A stretch of 64,000 nucleotides of DNA from Bradyrhizobium septentrionale (GTDB lineage Bacteria > Pseudomonadota > Alphaproteobacteria > Rhizobiales > Xanthobacteraceae), in assembly GCF_011516645.4 (NCBI RefSeq), contig NZ_CP088285.1, positions 5,288,501 to 5,352,500 on the forward strand, in the 5' to 3' direction. Below the pieces are notes generated by a model. The model did no database searches. It was not told where the DNA came from and was given only the letters and a program-made list of their open reading frames with translations. A program made the position numbers and the translations under genes. Shown one piece after another: positions 1-8,424 of the stretch (within the stretch, counting starts at the first letter, position 1; each line of letters starts with the position of its first letter).

Positions 1-164
1 TTCTTCCCCTGCGGCCGCGCCGCATTCCTCGCGCAACAACAAGCTCGGCTGCGCCGTCCTCCGCTGACGCTGCGGCCCGAGGGTGCAGACGTCCGGTCCG
101 TCGCTTCACGACCGCCATCGAGGCCGCATCGGGCGGCTTCGGCCAACTCTCAGGAGATACGACA

Positions 165-464
165 ATGGCTCAGATCGGCACCTTCATCCGCGACGAAAAC
201 GGCTCCTATGCCGGCACGATCAAGACCCTCACCCTCAACGTCAAGGCCACCATCAAACCCTGCGACCGTGACAACGACAAGGCGCCCGACTATCGCGTCA
301 CCGTCAACGGTGTCGAGTTCGGCGCCGGTTGGAGCAGGACCGCCCGTGAGACAGGCGCCGAGTACCTCTCGCTCAAGCTCGACGATCCGTCCTTCACGGC
401 TCCGGTCTACGCCTCCCTCGTTCAAGCCGACAAGGGCGAGCACAAGCTCATCTGGTCGCGATGA
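165..464 (+). CDS. DUF736 family protein
   Basis: A 99-residue protein that matches the DUF736 family: an N-terminal segment starting MAQIGTF, a central TLTLNVKA strand, and a late EYLSLKLDDPSF block. The family has no assigned reaction. It is known as a small conserved protein near conjugation and plasmid-type genes in rhizobial integrative elements, which fits the relaxase genes just downstream. The ATG at 165 has a good ribosome binding site (aggag, about nine bases upstream). The length is normal, with no signal peptide or membrane segment. Family call confident; role unknown. Confidence 0.85.
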   Translation: MAQIGTFIRDENGSYAGTIKTLTLNVKATIKPCDRDNDKAPDYRVTVNGVEFGAGWSRTARETGAEYLSLKLDDPSFTAPVYASLVQADKGEHKLIWSR

Positions 465-500
465 ACCGGCGAAGGGCGCTCCGCTTCCAGCGGGGCGCCA

Positions 501-905
501 CTATTCAAGCACATAGCCCAGCGCGCGATAACCCGCCCGTCGCTTCGCTCCCATCCGGGCCAGAACCGGGACGGTATTATCGACATAGTCGACGACCAAA
601 ACATCTTTCTTGCCATCATGCTGGCTATGCAGCCGGCCGACATACTGTGCCAATGTTCCCTTCCAGGCGATCGGCATCGTCAGGAACAGCGTGTCGAGTC
701 GAGCGTCATCGAAGCCTTCACCGATGTAACGGCCTGTTGCGAGTATCAGACGCTCATCATCATCAGGAACATTCAACACCGTGTTGGCTGTTTTGCGATC
801 CTTCGCGGACATACCGCCGCGCAGGACCACGAGATTTTTCACGGATGGCGAGAATCTCTGACGAAGATAATCGAGATGGTCTTTTCGTTCCGTCAGAACG
901 AGTGC
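501..905 (-). pseudogene. C-terminal fragment of a DEAD/DEAH-type helicase
   Basis: Reading leftward from about 905, the frame gives ALVLTERKDHLDYL, then ILATGRYIGEGFDD and a YVGRLHSQHDGK segment, ending at 501. These resemble the last helicase motifs (V and VI) of superfamily 2 restriction-type or phage-type helicases. Only about 135 residues remain; the Walker A and DExH half is absent. The upstream end runs directly into the convergent MobC-like gene at 906, so the fragment was cut by a rearrangement. Non-functional remnant. The exact helicase subfamily cannot be told. Confidence 0.6.
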
Positions 906-1423
906 ATGGCTCTGATCTCGCTTCGCGTCCCCGACGAGGTCGCGGCGGAGTTCTCAGTCCTTGCTGCTACCCGGGGCGGCAAGTCCGCCCTGCTGCGGCG
1001 TCTGATTGCTGATGCCCTAGCTGCGCCAGCGCCGCGCATATTGGCGTTGCCGGTCGGACGGCCGGAGAAGGTGACGGTACGATTCCGCGAGAGCGAGATG
1101 CGGCAGCTCGCGGAGGTTTCACATCAGCGCGGCATGACGCGGACCGGCTGGATCGTCGCCTGGTGCGCTCACGATTGGGGTCGCCAGTGCAGCATTCCCC
1201 GAACGAGCATGAAGCGCTTCGCGCGATCGTTCGCGAGCTCAACCGGATCGGCGGCAACATCAACCAGATCGCGCGTGCGGCAAACACCAGTGTGTTGCAG
1301 GGCAGGGCGGTTGAGCCTGATTTTCTCGCAATTCGAGAGGCCAAATTGGTCATTGAAACTGAACTCGCGCGGCTACGTGATGCGCTGCATGGGAATGCGG
1401 ATTATTGGGATGGGCGGCGATGA
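906..1423 (+). pseudogene. MobC-like mobilisation accessory protein, frameshifted
   Basis: The frame from ATG 906 gives a ribbon-helix-helix-like N terminus (MALISLRVPDEVAAEF). A one-base shift near 1160 leads into a second frame with the hallmark MobC segment (LNRIGGNINQIARAAN), ending at 1423. Together they would make a protein of about 170 residues. MobC proteins help relaxases open DNA at oriT, and the 3' end overlaps the relaxase start as in many mobilisation operons. No clear ribosome binding site precedes 906, and the upstream junction with the helicase fragment suggests loss of the native 5' end. It is read as broken unless the shift is a sequencing error. Confidence 0.6.
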
Positions 1424-2486
1424 GTCGGTGCTCCTCCCCTCGGTCGCGCGACTTGGCCCCCGAACTTCCGCCGATCTCGTACGTCTGGGAAACGCCCAAT
1501 CGGCGCCCTCGGCGGGCCGAGTGGGATATCCCCGACCCGGTCGCCTTACGCCGGCGATGCGTGCCAAGCTCGAACGCATCGTGCGCCGAGCGCCAGAGGT
1601 GATGGTCAAAATCACCGGCCGGACCAAGAGCGTGGCTCATCTCAAATCGCACCTCGCATACATCACGCGAAACGGCGAACTCGATGCGGAAACAGAGCAG
1701 GGCGCGTCACTGACGGGTCGGTCTAGATTGAAGGATCTGCAGCAACGATGGGAGGATGATGCTGTTCTTGACGACAAGCGCCGCCGCGATGGGGCGCTTT
1801 CGATCAACATCATTCTGTCTATGCCGGCGGGAACTGACGCGATTGCGGTCAAGGATTCGGCGCGGGCGTTTGCGATCGAGACGTTCGATGGCAATCACGA
1901 CGACGTCTTCGTCCAGCACCTCGACGACAAGCATCCCCACGTGCACTTGACCGTTCGGTCGCTTGGCCATGACGGCAAGCGCCTCAACCCTCGCAAGGCG
2001 GATCTTCAGGCCTGGCGGGAGCGGTTTGCTGGCGAGCTCCGGCTTCGCGGGATTGCGACGGAGGCAACGCCGCGGCGAACCCGCGGACGGGTTCGAAAGG
2101 CTGATCGCGGGCCGGTGCTCGCTTTGCGCAAGCGAAAGATCAGGCCCGATGTCGACCGATTCGCCCGCACGGATGTGCTTTCGGAGGTGAGGGGCGGCAA
2201 GGTTGTGAAACATCCTTGGGACGAAAAGATTATGTCACGTCAGGATGCGATCCGGCAGCGATATCTCGACTATGCCGCCGAGCTAAAGCGCTCTGGAGCG
2301 GCAGCAGATCACGCCCTCTCGCGCCAGATTCGGCAATTCGTCAACGACATGCCTGCTGTCGAAACCCGTCGGCATGCGCTGAAGAATGAGCTTTCGGAGC
2401 TTGCCAATACCCGCCGCCGCGGCGCGGAGCAGGGCGTCGATGCAGAGGGGCGCCACCAAACAAGAGGCAATGACCGGACCAGATGA
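1380..2486 (+). CDS. Relaxase / mobilisation nuclease (VirD2/MobP-like)
   Basis: A protein of up to 368 residues. It carries the relaxase metal-binding histidine motif HPHVHL at about residue 185 in a typical context (VFVQHLDDKHPHVHLTVR). A candidate catalytic tyrosine lies in the segment SHLAYITRNGE, with a basic arginine-rich region behind. Relaxases nick oriT and pilot the strand during conjugation. Several in-frame ATGs (1380, 1389, 1395, 1410) overlap the end of the MobC-like frame, so the start is uncertain. The tail after about residue 340 is low-complexity, and the protein is shorter than many rhizobial relaxases, so the C terminus may be lost. No type IV secretion genes lie in the window. 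Confidence 0.65.
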   Translation: MRCMGMRIIGMGGDESVLLPSVARLGPRTSADLVRLGNAQSAPSAGRVGYPRPGRLTPAMRAKLERIVRRAPEVMVKITGRTKSVAHLKSHLAYITRNGELDAETEQGASLTGRSRLKDLQQRWEDDAVLDDKRRRDGALSINIILSMPAGTDAIAVKDSARAFAIETFDGNHDDVFVQHLDDKHPHVHLTVRSLGHDGKRLNPRKADLQAWRERFAGELRLRGIATEATPRRTRGRVRKADRGPVLALRKRKIRPDVDRFARTDVLSEVRGGKVVKHPWDEKIMSRQDAIRQRYLDYAAELKRSGAAADHALSRQIRQFVNDMPAVETRRHALKNELSELANTRRRGAEQGVDAEGRHQTRGNDRTR

Positions 2487-2498
2487 GCGAGCGTAGGA

Positions 2499-2533
2499 TG
2501 TCAATCGGCGTTCAATTTGAACGCCGATTGACA
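2499..2533. repeat. Perfect inverted repeat, 17-bp arms, 1-nt spacer
   Basis: The left arm begins tgtcaatcggcg and the right arm ends cgccgattgaca; both 17-base arms match without mismatch around a single t. It sits 12 bases after the relaxase stop. It could be a terminator hairpin (but there is no T tract), a recombination or oriT-like site, or a regulator operator. The sequence alone does not decide. Confidence 0.75.
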
Positions 2534-2731
2534 GGCTGCACGCCGACCATTTCACGCTGCCGCACACCGTGCGATCTTCACGGCGGTAGATGCGTGCTGC
2601 CTCAACGGGCCGCGCCTCAGCCTCTCGCTCGAGCGCCAATCGTCAGCTCAAGGATGATGTCGATTGCAGGATCCATCTTGAGGCAGCCCCACAGAGCAAT
2701 GAAAATATCCCTGCGGGACTCTTGGGAAGTC

Positions 2732-4477
2732 TCATTGTTCTAGGCCACGCTCTGCGAGCAGCCGGTGCATGACCTCGCCTTTTATCTCGCCAGCGATTTG
2801 GTTTCGGACTTGGGCTCCGAGCACCCGCTCGGCATCGACGTCGCCTACCAGACCATGTTCGGCCAGTCGCTGATCCAGACGGCTTTGAAACTCTTCGCCC
2901 ATGGCTTCGACGAGCCGGTCCTGCATCGCTGCATGTTCGTCCGGTGCGATGCGCCTCAGCACCGTCTCCCAAGGTTGCCAGCGGGTTGCCATATAGTCGG
3001 TGAATTGGTTCGCTTCCCGCTCCCGGACCAGGTCCAGTGCCTCCGTCGCATCATCCTCGCTTACGCGAGAGACCGCCAGGAAGCGCATGTCAGGGGCGAC
3101 GTGACTGAGCTCCAGCGGCTCGCGCAGCCGATGTTGATAGGCCAAGTAGACTTCCACGTCGTCTATGTCTGGGTCGAGGCTGAGGAGCGAGTTGACCCTG
3201 TCGCGCGCGATCTCATCAAGCGCCTCCAAGCGGAACGCAACACGGCCGCGCTGGATCAGTTCGCCAAGACGATCGTCATAGACGCCGCCCTCGACATCAG
3301 CGTTGAGGCGCGCGGTCTGCATACCGTTCCAGTGCAAGGTAACTCGATCCTCGCAGCTCGCGTTGGCCTCGGAAGCCTGTGCAAAAAACTGCTCGCGCAA
3401 TCTCGGATTGGCCGCCGCCTGCCGCAGATCATCAGCCACTCTCTGCCGAAACTCGTGATTGCCATAGTTAACGGTCTCTCGTAGCCTCTCTAGGAACCGT
3501 GCGTAGTCCTGGGCGCCGGGCTCATCCGCAAAGTGCAGCCATTCGGCCAGTGCCGAGGGGGCGTCTCCCAGCCAGTGCGCGGCAGCCTCATATAGAGATT
3601 GCTGCGCAAGCTGAGGTGGCGCTTCAGCCGCCGCCAGATTAGCGAGGACGTCGTCCGGCAGCGGGTTATCCCCGAACTCGAGGTTCTCCAAATGCGGGTA
3701 GCTGAGACTAAGATTCGGTACAAGACCCTCAAGAAGATCCTCAGGCAGGCTGGTCAGCCGGTTACCGCTGAGATTGAGTGATTGGAGCGTGCTCGGAAGG
3801 GGGGCGAGGAGGTTGGCCAATTGATTGCTGCTGACATCGAGTTCAATAAGCCCCGATGGGAGGGAGTCGGGGAGGTCGGTAAGCTGATTGCCACTAACCG
3901 CGAGCGAGGTGAGCCTGCTCGGGAGAGCGTCCGGCAGGCTAGTTAGTCGGTTGTCGCTTGCGTTCAGGATCTCGAGCCCAGCCGGAAGGTTGGCCGGCAG
4001 ACTGGTCAAGCTGTTATCGGCCACCTCCAGCCGAGAGAGGGTCGCCGGAAGAGCGTCCGGCAAATTGGTCAACCGGTTATGGCTAATGAGAAGATGCTGA
4101 AGACCGGGTGGGAAGCTAGAGGGCAGGCTGCTTAGCTCGTTGTGCCTGGCGCGCAGTTCAAGCAATCTTGGCGGCAGGGCGGCGGGCAAAGCGGTCAGGG
4201 AGAGGGAGGACAAATCCAGCAAGTGCGAGCCCGCGTTGTCCGAACCCCTAATTCGTGTGCGCCCCTGTCGCCGATTCTCGGCTTCGCCCTGCCCCTCTTC
4301 GGCAACCCAGTTGTCGAGGATCTGCGCGCGCGCGGAGGCCGGGGTCCGATATCCTGTCATGGCTTCGACCAAATCCGCCACGGCTCGGCTGAAGCCGCTG
4401 AGGTAACTTTCCTGCTCCCCCTCTTCAGAAGCGTCCGAGGAAGAACCTGCACTCCACTGTGCCTGTCCTGTGTTCAT
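2732..4477 (-). CDS. nopM: NopM-like type III effector, LRR E3 ubiquitin ligase (NEL domain)
   Basis: A 581-residue protein with IpaH/NopM architecture. A Ser/Glu-rich N terminus without a Sec signal fits type III secretion. Eight or more leucine-rich repeats of the bacterial type (LTSLPANLP and variants, about 20 residues each) fill roughly residues 95-290. A C-terminal novel E3 ligase domain carries the catalytic cysteine in the motif ASCEDRV (Cys375). NopM-type effectors are injected into legume cells and transfer ubiquitin to host proteins. I chose the ATG at 4477 over upstream ATGs at 4519 and 4489 because GGAG lies about six bases before it. The gene is divergent from the C48 effector at 4874. 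It appears intact. Confidence 0.85.
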   Translation of the reverse strand: MNTGQAQWSAGSSSDASEEGEQESYLSGFSRAVADLVEAMTGYRTPASARAQILDNWVAEEGQGEAENRRQGRTRIRGSDNAGSHLLDLSSLSLTALPAALPPRLLELRARHNELSSLPSSFPPGLQHLLISHNRLTNLPDALPATLSRLEVADNSLTSLPANLPAGLEILNASDNRLTSLPDALPSRLTSLAVSGNQLTDLPDSLPSGLIELDVSSNQLANLLAPLPSTLQSLNLSGNRLTSLPEDLLEGLVPNLSLSYPHLENLEFGDNPLPDDVLANLAAAEAPPQLAQQSLYEAAAHWLGDAPSALAEWLHFADEPGAQDYARFLERLRETVNYGNHEFRQRVADDLRQAAANPRLREQFFAQASEANASCEDRVTLHWNGMQTARLNADVEGGVYDDRLGELIQRGRVAFRLEALDEIARDRVNSLLSLDPDIDDVEVYLAYQHRLREPLELSHVAPDMRFLAVSRVSEDDATEALDLVREREANQFTDYMATRWQPWETVLRRIAPDEHAAMQDRLVEAMGEEFQSRLDQRLAEHGLVGDVDAERVLGAQVRNQIAGEIKGEVMHRLLAERGLEQ

Positions 4478-4545
4478 CAATTTCTCCATCGTCAGAACAA
4501 GAATGCCCCCGCTTCTCAAGGTCGCGAAGCAGGCTGGTTGTCATG

Positions 4546-4579
4546 ATCATTCGAGAGCCAGCATCATTCGAGAGCCAGC
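4546..4579 (-). promoter_or_regulatory. Tandem 17-bp repeat upstream of the NopM-like gene; weak tts-box resemblance
   Basis: Two perfect tandem copies of atcattcgagagccagc occupy 4546-4562 and 4563-4579. On the minus strand each reads gctggctctcgaatgat, which partly resembles the rhizobial tts box core (GTCAGnTTnTCGAAAGCT) bound by TtsI; about 10 of 16 informative positions agree. The site lies 70-100 bases upstream of the effector ATG, where a tts box would be expected. The repeat is certain; the regulatory reading is tentative. Confidence 0.4.
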
Positions 4580-4873
4580 GCACGTGCGCTGCGGCTCCCG
4601 CCCGACTCGAGCCGGTACAGGTTCACATGAGCCCAAACGCGGCAAATGGATCGCTACTGCTGCGAGGCTTCCTGCCATTTCGTTGACCAGATTAAGTCCC
4701 GGAGGACCGTCAACGTGGCAGCGTTCTGCCCGTAGCAGGCCTACCTGTCGATCAGCTGACGAGTGTCGCTGCAGAACCCCGGGTCGCTCGGTTGCCAGCG
4801 GTGACAGAAGTAAGCCCGCCTCTTTATTCCGAGGATGCTCGCCTTATTTCGGGGCTTGAGGAGGTCCTCCGCA

Positions 4874-5641
4874 ATGGAAGCAGCGCCGGCGCCCGCTGCC
4901 AGGGCTCGCTCAGGCACCTACCGCGGTTTTCCATTGGTTGATCTGACTGCGCCCACGCCGTCCGAATCACGCGACGATGCTAATTCTGTACGGCCGTTTC
5001 CGAGCACCTCCGCTGATGCTCAGATCGGGGCTTTAGATCCGACAGCCTCGTCTCACGGCCGCGGGCTGGTGCTCCAGGACACGGAATGGCTGGGCGACGA
5101 GCATATCGACAGGGATTGCCGGCTCCAGGAGCAGGATTTGCAGAGGTACCATCCAAATCTCGCCGCCCGGACGCGATTCGTGAATCCCCTCATCGTCCTA
5201 AATTATCTGCGCTCTGACCACGATGGCGTCGTGCGAACCGAATTCCAGCGCATCGTCGATGATGATAATGGTAATGATGCAGCCGACTTCCTGTTCCTGC
5301 CCGTGATTAATGCCGATCCTGAAGATCCTAATAGCCTCGGCAACCATTGGTCGCTGTTGTTCGTTGATCGCAGCGACCGGGGCCGGCCGGTCGCCTATCA
5401 CTACGATTCCTACGGCGGACTCAACAACAAGGATGCAGAACATCTCGCAGGTCAGCTGGACCTCCGCCTGGAGCCAGCCGGCATGGCCCGGCAGCGGAAC
5501 GGCTATGATTGCGGCGTCTTTGTCGTGGACGGCACGCGGGCGCTGGTTAGGCAATTGGAGCAAGGACGGGAACCACACCTGCTGAACTTCAGCGACCTCG
5601 TTGCCAATCGGCAGGCACTGCAGAACCGACTCAGGGGCTGA
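4874..5641 (+). CDS. C48 (Ulp1/SUMO protease-like) cysteine peptidase, probable type III effector
   Basis: A 255-residue protein with a full C48 catalytic set: His158 in NHWSLLFVD, Asp178 in YHYDSYG, Gln207, and Cys213 in YDCGVFV. Such proteases cleave SUMO or related conjugates. In plant-associated bacteria they are type III effectors (NopD, XopD, Bel2-5 types). The N-terminal 90 residues are Ala/Pro/Ser-rich and disordered-looking, which fits a secretion region, and there is no Sec signal. The start at 4874 is preferred to an upstream ATG at 4835 because gaggagg ends nine bases before it. It is much shorter than NopD, being essentially a peptidase domain plus leader. No convincing tts box was found upstream. 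Catalytic call strong, effector role inferred. Confidence 0.8.
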   Translation: MEAAPAPAARARSGTYRGFPLVDLTAPTPSESRDDANSVRPFPSTSADAQIGALDPTASSHGRGLVLQDTEWLGDEHIDRDCRLQEQDLQRYHPNLAARTRFVNPLIVLNYLRSDHDGVVRTEFQRIVDDDNGNDAADFLFLPVINADPEDPNSLGNHWSLLFVDRSDRGRPVAYHYDSYGGLNNKDAEHLAGQLDLRLEPAGMARQRNGYDCGVFVVDGTRALVRQLEQGREPHLLNFSDLVANRQALQNRLRG

Positions 5642-5663
5642 TGTCGCCGTGCGCGGATAGCTC

Positions 5664-5810
5664 GTCGACGATGCCGCCAACGTCATCCTCTCCGCCGTCG
5701 GTTACAACTTCCGCCACATCCTCGCCTGGCTAAGGGCTCTTTGGTACCTCTTCCTGGCTGCCTTCTTCTCAGTCACCAGCCACCGCACACCACTCAAATC
5801 GGCTTCTTAA
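5664..5810 (+). pseudogene. IS5-like transposase, C-terminal fragment
   Basis: The frame from 5664 reads ANVILSAVGYNFRHILAWLRAL and stops at 5808-5810. This is the conserved C-terminal helix of IS5-group transposases (GYNFRxxxxWL). Only about 48 codons remain. A larger internal piece of a similar transposase follows at about 5970, in an order that does not rebuild one gene, so these are rearranged relics. Confidence 0.6.
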
Positions 5811-5969
5811 CCGACGCGCCGCGACGACGACGATATTGAAGATCTACTCCGTCTCAACTTCCCCAAAAGCCGCAGCGCCGAAAACCCGGCCTGATATAAC
5901 ATAATCTCTCGTCCAGCAGCGAATCCACTGGCTCTCGTAGGGGCCGACTGATTCTATGCGAGATTCAAT

Positions 5970-6390
5970 GTGACGAGAAAGTCGCGCTTACGTTCAAGCG
6001 GCACCAGCGGCAGTTGCGCATCCTGCGCAGCCGCCTGGGCCGGATCATCCGCGACATCCGCCGCAAGATCGAAGGCCAGGATGCGCTCGAAGTGGCGTTC
6101 GCACTCTCGTTGAGCCGGGCCACGCAGAACCGCTCGCAGCAGCAGCGCCCGCGCGGCTGGAAGCTGTATTCCTTCCATGCCCCCGAGGTGGAGTGCATCG
6201 GCAAGGGCAAGGCCAGCGCGCCTTACGAGTTCGGCGTGAAGGCTTCCATCGTCACCAACAACCGGCCTGCTCCCGGCGGCCAGTTCGTGCTGCACGCCAA
6301 GGCGCTGCCCGATAACCCTTACGACGGTCACACTCTGCGGGACGTCATCGACCGAACCGAGACACTCACCGACGTTGCCGGACGACATAC
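5970..6390 (+). pseudogene. IS5-like transposase, internal fragment
   Basis: The plus-strand frame contains the DDE-region signatures YSFHAPEVECIGKGKA, PYEFGVKASI and LPDNPYDGHTLRDVI, typical of the middle of IS5-family transposases. The sequence then degenerates at about 6390 and joins IS66 material. The N-terminal DNA-binding region and the final glutamate region are missing. Confidence 0.65.
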
Positions 6391-6411
6391 ACCAAGGCTC
6401 ACCCGCGAGGC

Positions 6412-6600
6412 ATGTTGGCGCCGTGCGAGGCATCGCAGTCGACATTCGCACCGCTGGTCGTGGAAAGCGCGTTGGAGGAGCGTCAGGTTCCGGCGATCAA
6501 GCTTGAGATCGCGATCGGCGATGTCGTGCTGCGGACGGACACAGCCATAGATGGCGAGCAGCTGTCCCGGGTGATCCGCGCAGTGCGCGCGTCACGATGA
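6412..6600 (+). pseudogene. IS66-family TnpA, C-terminal fragment
   Basis: The segment reads IAIGDVVLRTDTAIDGEQLS and RVIRAVRASR, which matches the end of the small IS66 protein TnpA. The N-terminal helix-turn-helix is absent. It ends in a 4-bp overlap with the downstream tnpB start (6597), the usual IS66 arrangement. Confidence 0.65.
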
Positions 6601-6776
6601 TCGCGGCCGTTGCCGATCTGAAGATTTACATCGCGACGCGGCCGATCGACTTCCGCTGTGGCCACGATGGGCTTGCGGCGAAGGTGCAGGAGATGCTTCG
6701 TCTCGACCCGTTCAGCGGCGCAGCCTTCGTGTTCCGATCGAAACGAGCACAGCTCGTTTCATTGTACGTCCCTTTG

Positions 6777-7690
6777 TCAGATTCCGGGCAGACGGATCAT
6801 CTTATCGTATTGATAATCAATGTAGTTTTTCGGTCGACGTTCGATCACGCGCTGCACCGCTATGCGTACTGCTTCCGAACTCAGCGTGTCGACGGGGACC
6901 AACCATTGCGAGCCCTTGATTGCTTGTGTTGCCGGCAAGATGCCCTTCAGAACCAGGCTCTTTGCAGATCCGACGCAAATTCCAAAGTGGACCGCAGCCT
7001 TCGCGAGGCTGATCATTTTGCCGTCGGATGACGCGGGGTCGTATTCGTGATAGGCTGGCGCTTTCCAGCTGAGCTTGTAGATTTGAACATTCCTCAGGAC
7101 CACAGGCATTTTGATGTCGGCAGCGCGCAGCCAAAGAAAGACCTGCCGGGCGCTGCCGAGCTCGCGGAACTTCGTGAAGACGCGTCGAACCACTCCCGCC
7201 ACATGTTCGTCGGGATCGATTTCGATCTTGCCGAGTTCACTCCAACAAAATCCGGGTGGTAGCATGAAGCGGTACTCGCCGCGCTGGGCCTTGGAGGCTC
7301 GAGCGGCGATTCCACGTTGGCGAAGCAGGCTCAGCTCATACTCCGACATCGTCCCCTTCAGTCCGAGAAGCTCAAGTGATGCCAGTCGCGTCCATTGCGC
7401 GCCAGCCGCGATGCCTCGATGCAATAGACGGTACCGACATCGCCCGAGCACACCATCGCCACAAGCCGCTCAAATCCGGGCCGCTGAGTGCTGCCGGAAC
7501 CTGAGCGGCCAAGATCGTCGTCAATGACCGTCACCGACTTAAATCCGGTGGTTTCCGCGGCCTTTGCCAAGTCATATTGCCGCCGCTGGCTTTCGAGATT
7601 CCCCGTGACTTGGGACATTGTCGATTGGCGAACATAGACGACGGCGGTGCGGCTGAGGTGATCAGGCGTGATCTTGATACTCATGGTCAC
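6777..7690 (-). pseudogene. Serine recombinase, internally deleted and frameshifted
   Basis: The N-terminal part (7690 to about 7380) has the resolvase active-site segment YVRQSTMSQV and the later EASRLARNGRDWHHL. The frame then shifts, and the second part (to 6777) resumes with GTMSEYELSLLRQRGIAARA and a recombinase-domain segment. The missing piece between WHHL and MSEYEL corresponds to several conserved catalytic-domain residues, so this is a deletion derivative. Full-length relatives are roughly twice as long. It lies inside IS66 tnpB and is the probable reason that gene is split. Confidence 0.65.
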
Positions 7691-7853
7691 CTCCCGGCAT
7701 CTGAGCGGTCTGGACGCCCGCCGCTTCCAGCAACAGATCAGCGAGCGCCTGGACCAGACCTTTGGGATTGGCGCTCAGCGGGTTCTGGGGAATCCGGTGA
7801 CCCAGATCCAGACACAGCTGCATCGGCTCGCGATATTGGCTTTTTCTCCGCAC
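7662..7853 (-). CDS. Small protein upstream of the recombinase, unknown function
   Basis: A 63-residue reading frame (LCLDLGHRIPQNPLSANPKG then LVQALADLLLEAAG) that overlaps the recombinase start by 29 bases. The tight overlap and protein-like helix pattern suggest it was a partner gene in the same recombinase cassette. The start may be 7853 or the internal ATG at 7823. Function unknown; probably a passenger of a dead element. Confidence 0.45.
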   Translation of the reverse strand: MRRKSQYREPMQLCLDLGHRIPQNPLSANPKGLVQALADLLLEAAGVQTAQMPGGDHEYQDHA

Positions 7854-7977
7854 GTCCCTTCTCCCTCTTCACCGAAGGACGGGATCGTGCGCTCGACGCC
7901 TGATTCGTTCCGAGAAGCTTCAGAACAACGGCAAGTTCGTTGAGCCCCTCAATACTGACCTGCGGCGGTCCAAGCGC
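7738..7977 (-). CDS. Possible small protein of the recombinase cassette, unknown
   Basis: The frame from ATG 7977 reads QVSIEGLNELAVVLKLLG over its first 30 codons, which looks like real protein. It then becomes Ser/Arg/Lys-rich while overlapping the neighbouring frame. It would be the first gene of a three-gene cassette ending in the serine recombinase. The overlap suggests a frameshift near the middle. Weak call. Confidence 0.3.
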   Translation of the reverse strand, partial: ALGPPQVSIEGLNELAVVLKLLGTNQASSARSRPSVKREKGRAEKKPISRADAAVSGSGSPDSPEPAERQSQRSGPGAR

Positions 7978-8424
7978 CATGCCGGAGCGATAGCTTTTGT
8001 CAATCCAGTTGGGTACCTCACGACTAAACCCACGGCGTTCCTCCGTGTAGATGCACTTCAAATCCTTGCCGCGTCGGAACGGTGCGACTTGAAGCGTTCG
8101 TCCAAAAAGGGGATGCCACGGATATGCGATTGTCGCGCTTCGAAGACTGTATGCAGAATGTCGGGCGTTGGGCGGACCGGATCAAAATTTTGGTCTGGGA
8201 TCGAACGGGCCTGGTGTTGGTGCACAAGCGTCTCGAAGGTTGCAAGTTCGTTTGGCCAACGATCGCAGACGGCGTGATGCGCATATCGCCGGCGATGTTC
8301 GCAGCCCTGTTCGAGGGGCTGGATAGAAGCGCGGCGTCCACAGGTCGCTGGATAACTGCGGCAGAATGACTCGGAAGCTATTTTGAACGTGGCACGCGCG
8401 GCGACGATGTGCTCGAAATAGCGC

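Larger units (their letters stand above)
6597..8369 (+). pseudogene. IS66-family tnpB, interrupted by a recombinase cassette
   Basis: The first part (6597 to about 6755) carries the TnpB N terminus (RPIDFRCGHDGLAAKVQEML, then FVFRSKRA). The gene resumes near 8135 with the C terminus (DRIKILVWDRTGLVLVHKRL and FAALFEGLD) and stops at 8367-8369. About 1.4 kb of foreign sequence, encoding a serine recombinase on the other strand, lies between. TnpB is an accessory protein of IS66 transposition. The cassette and several flanking bases have destroyed the gene. Confidence 0.7.
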
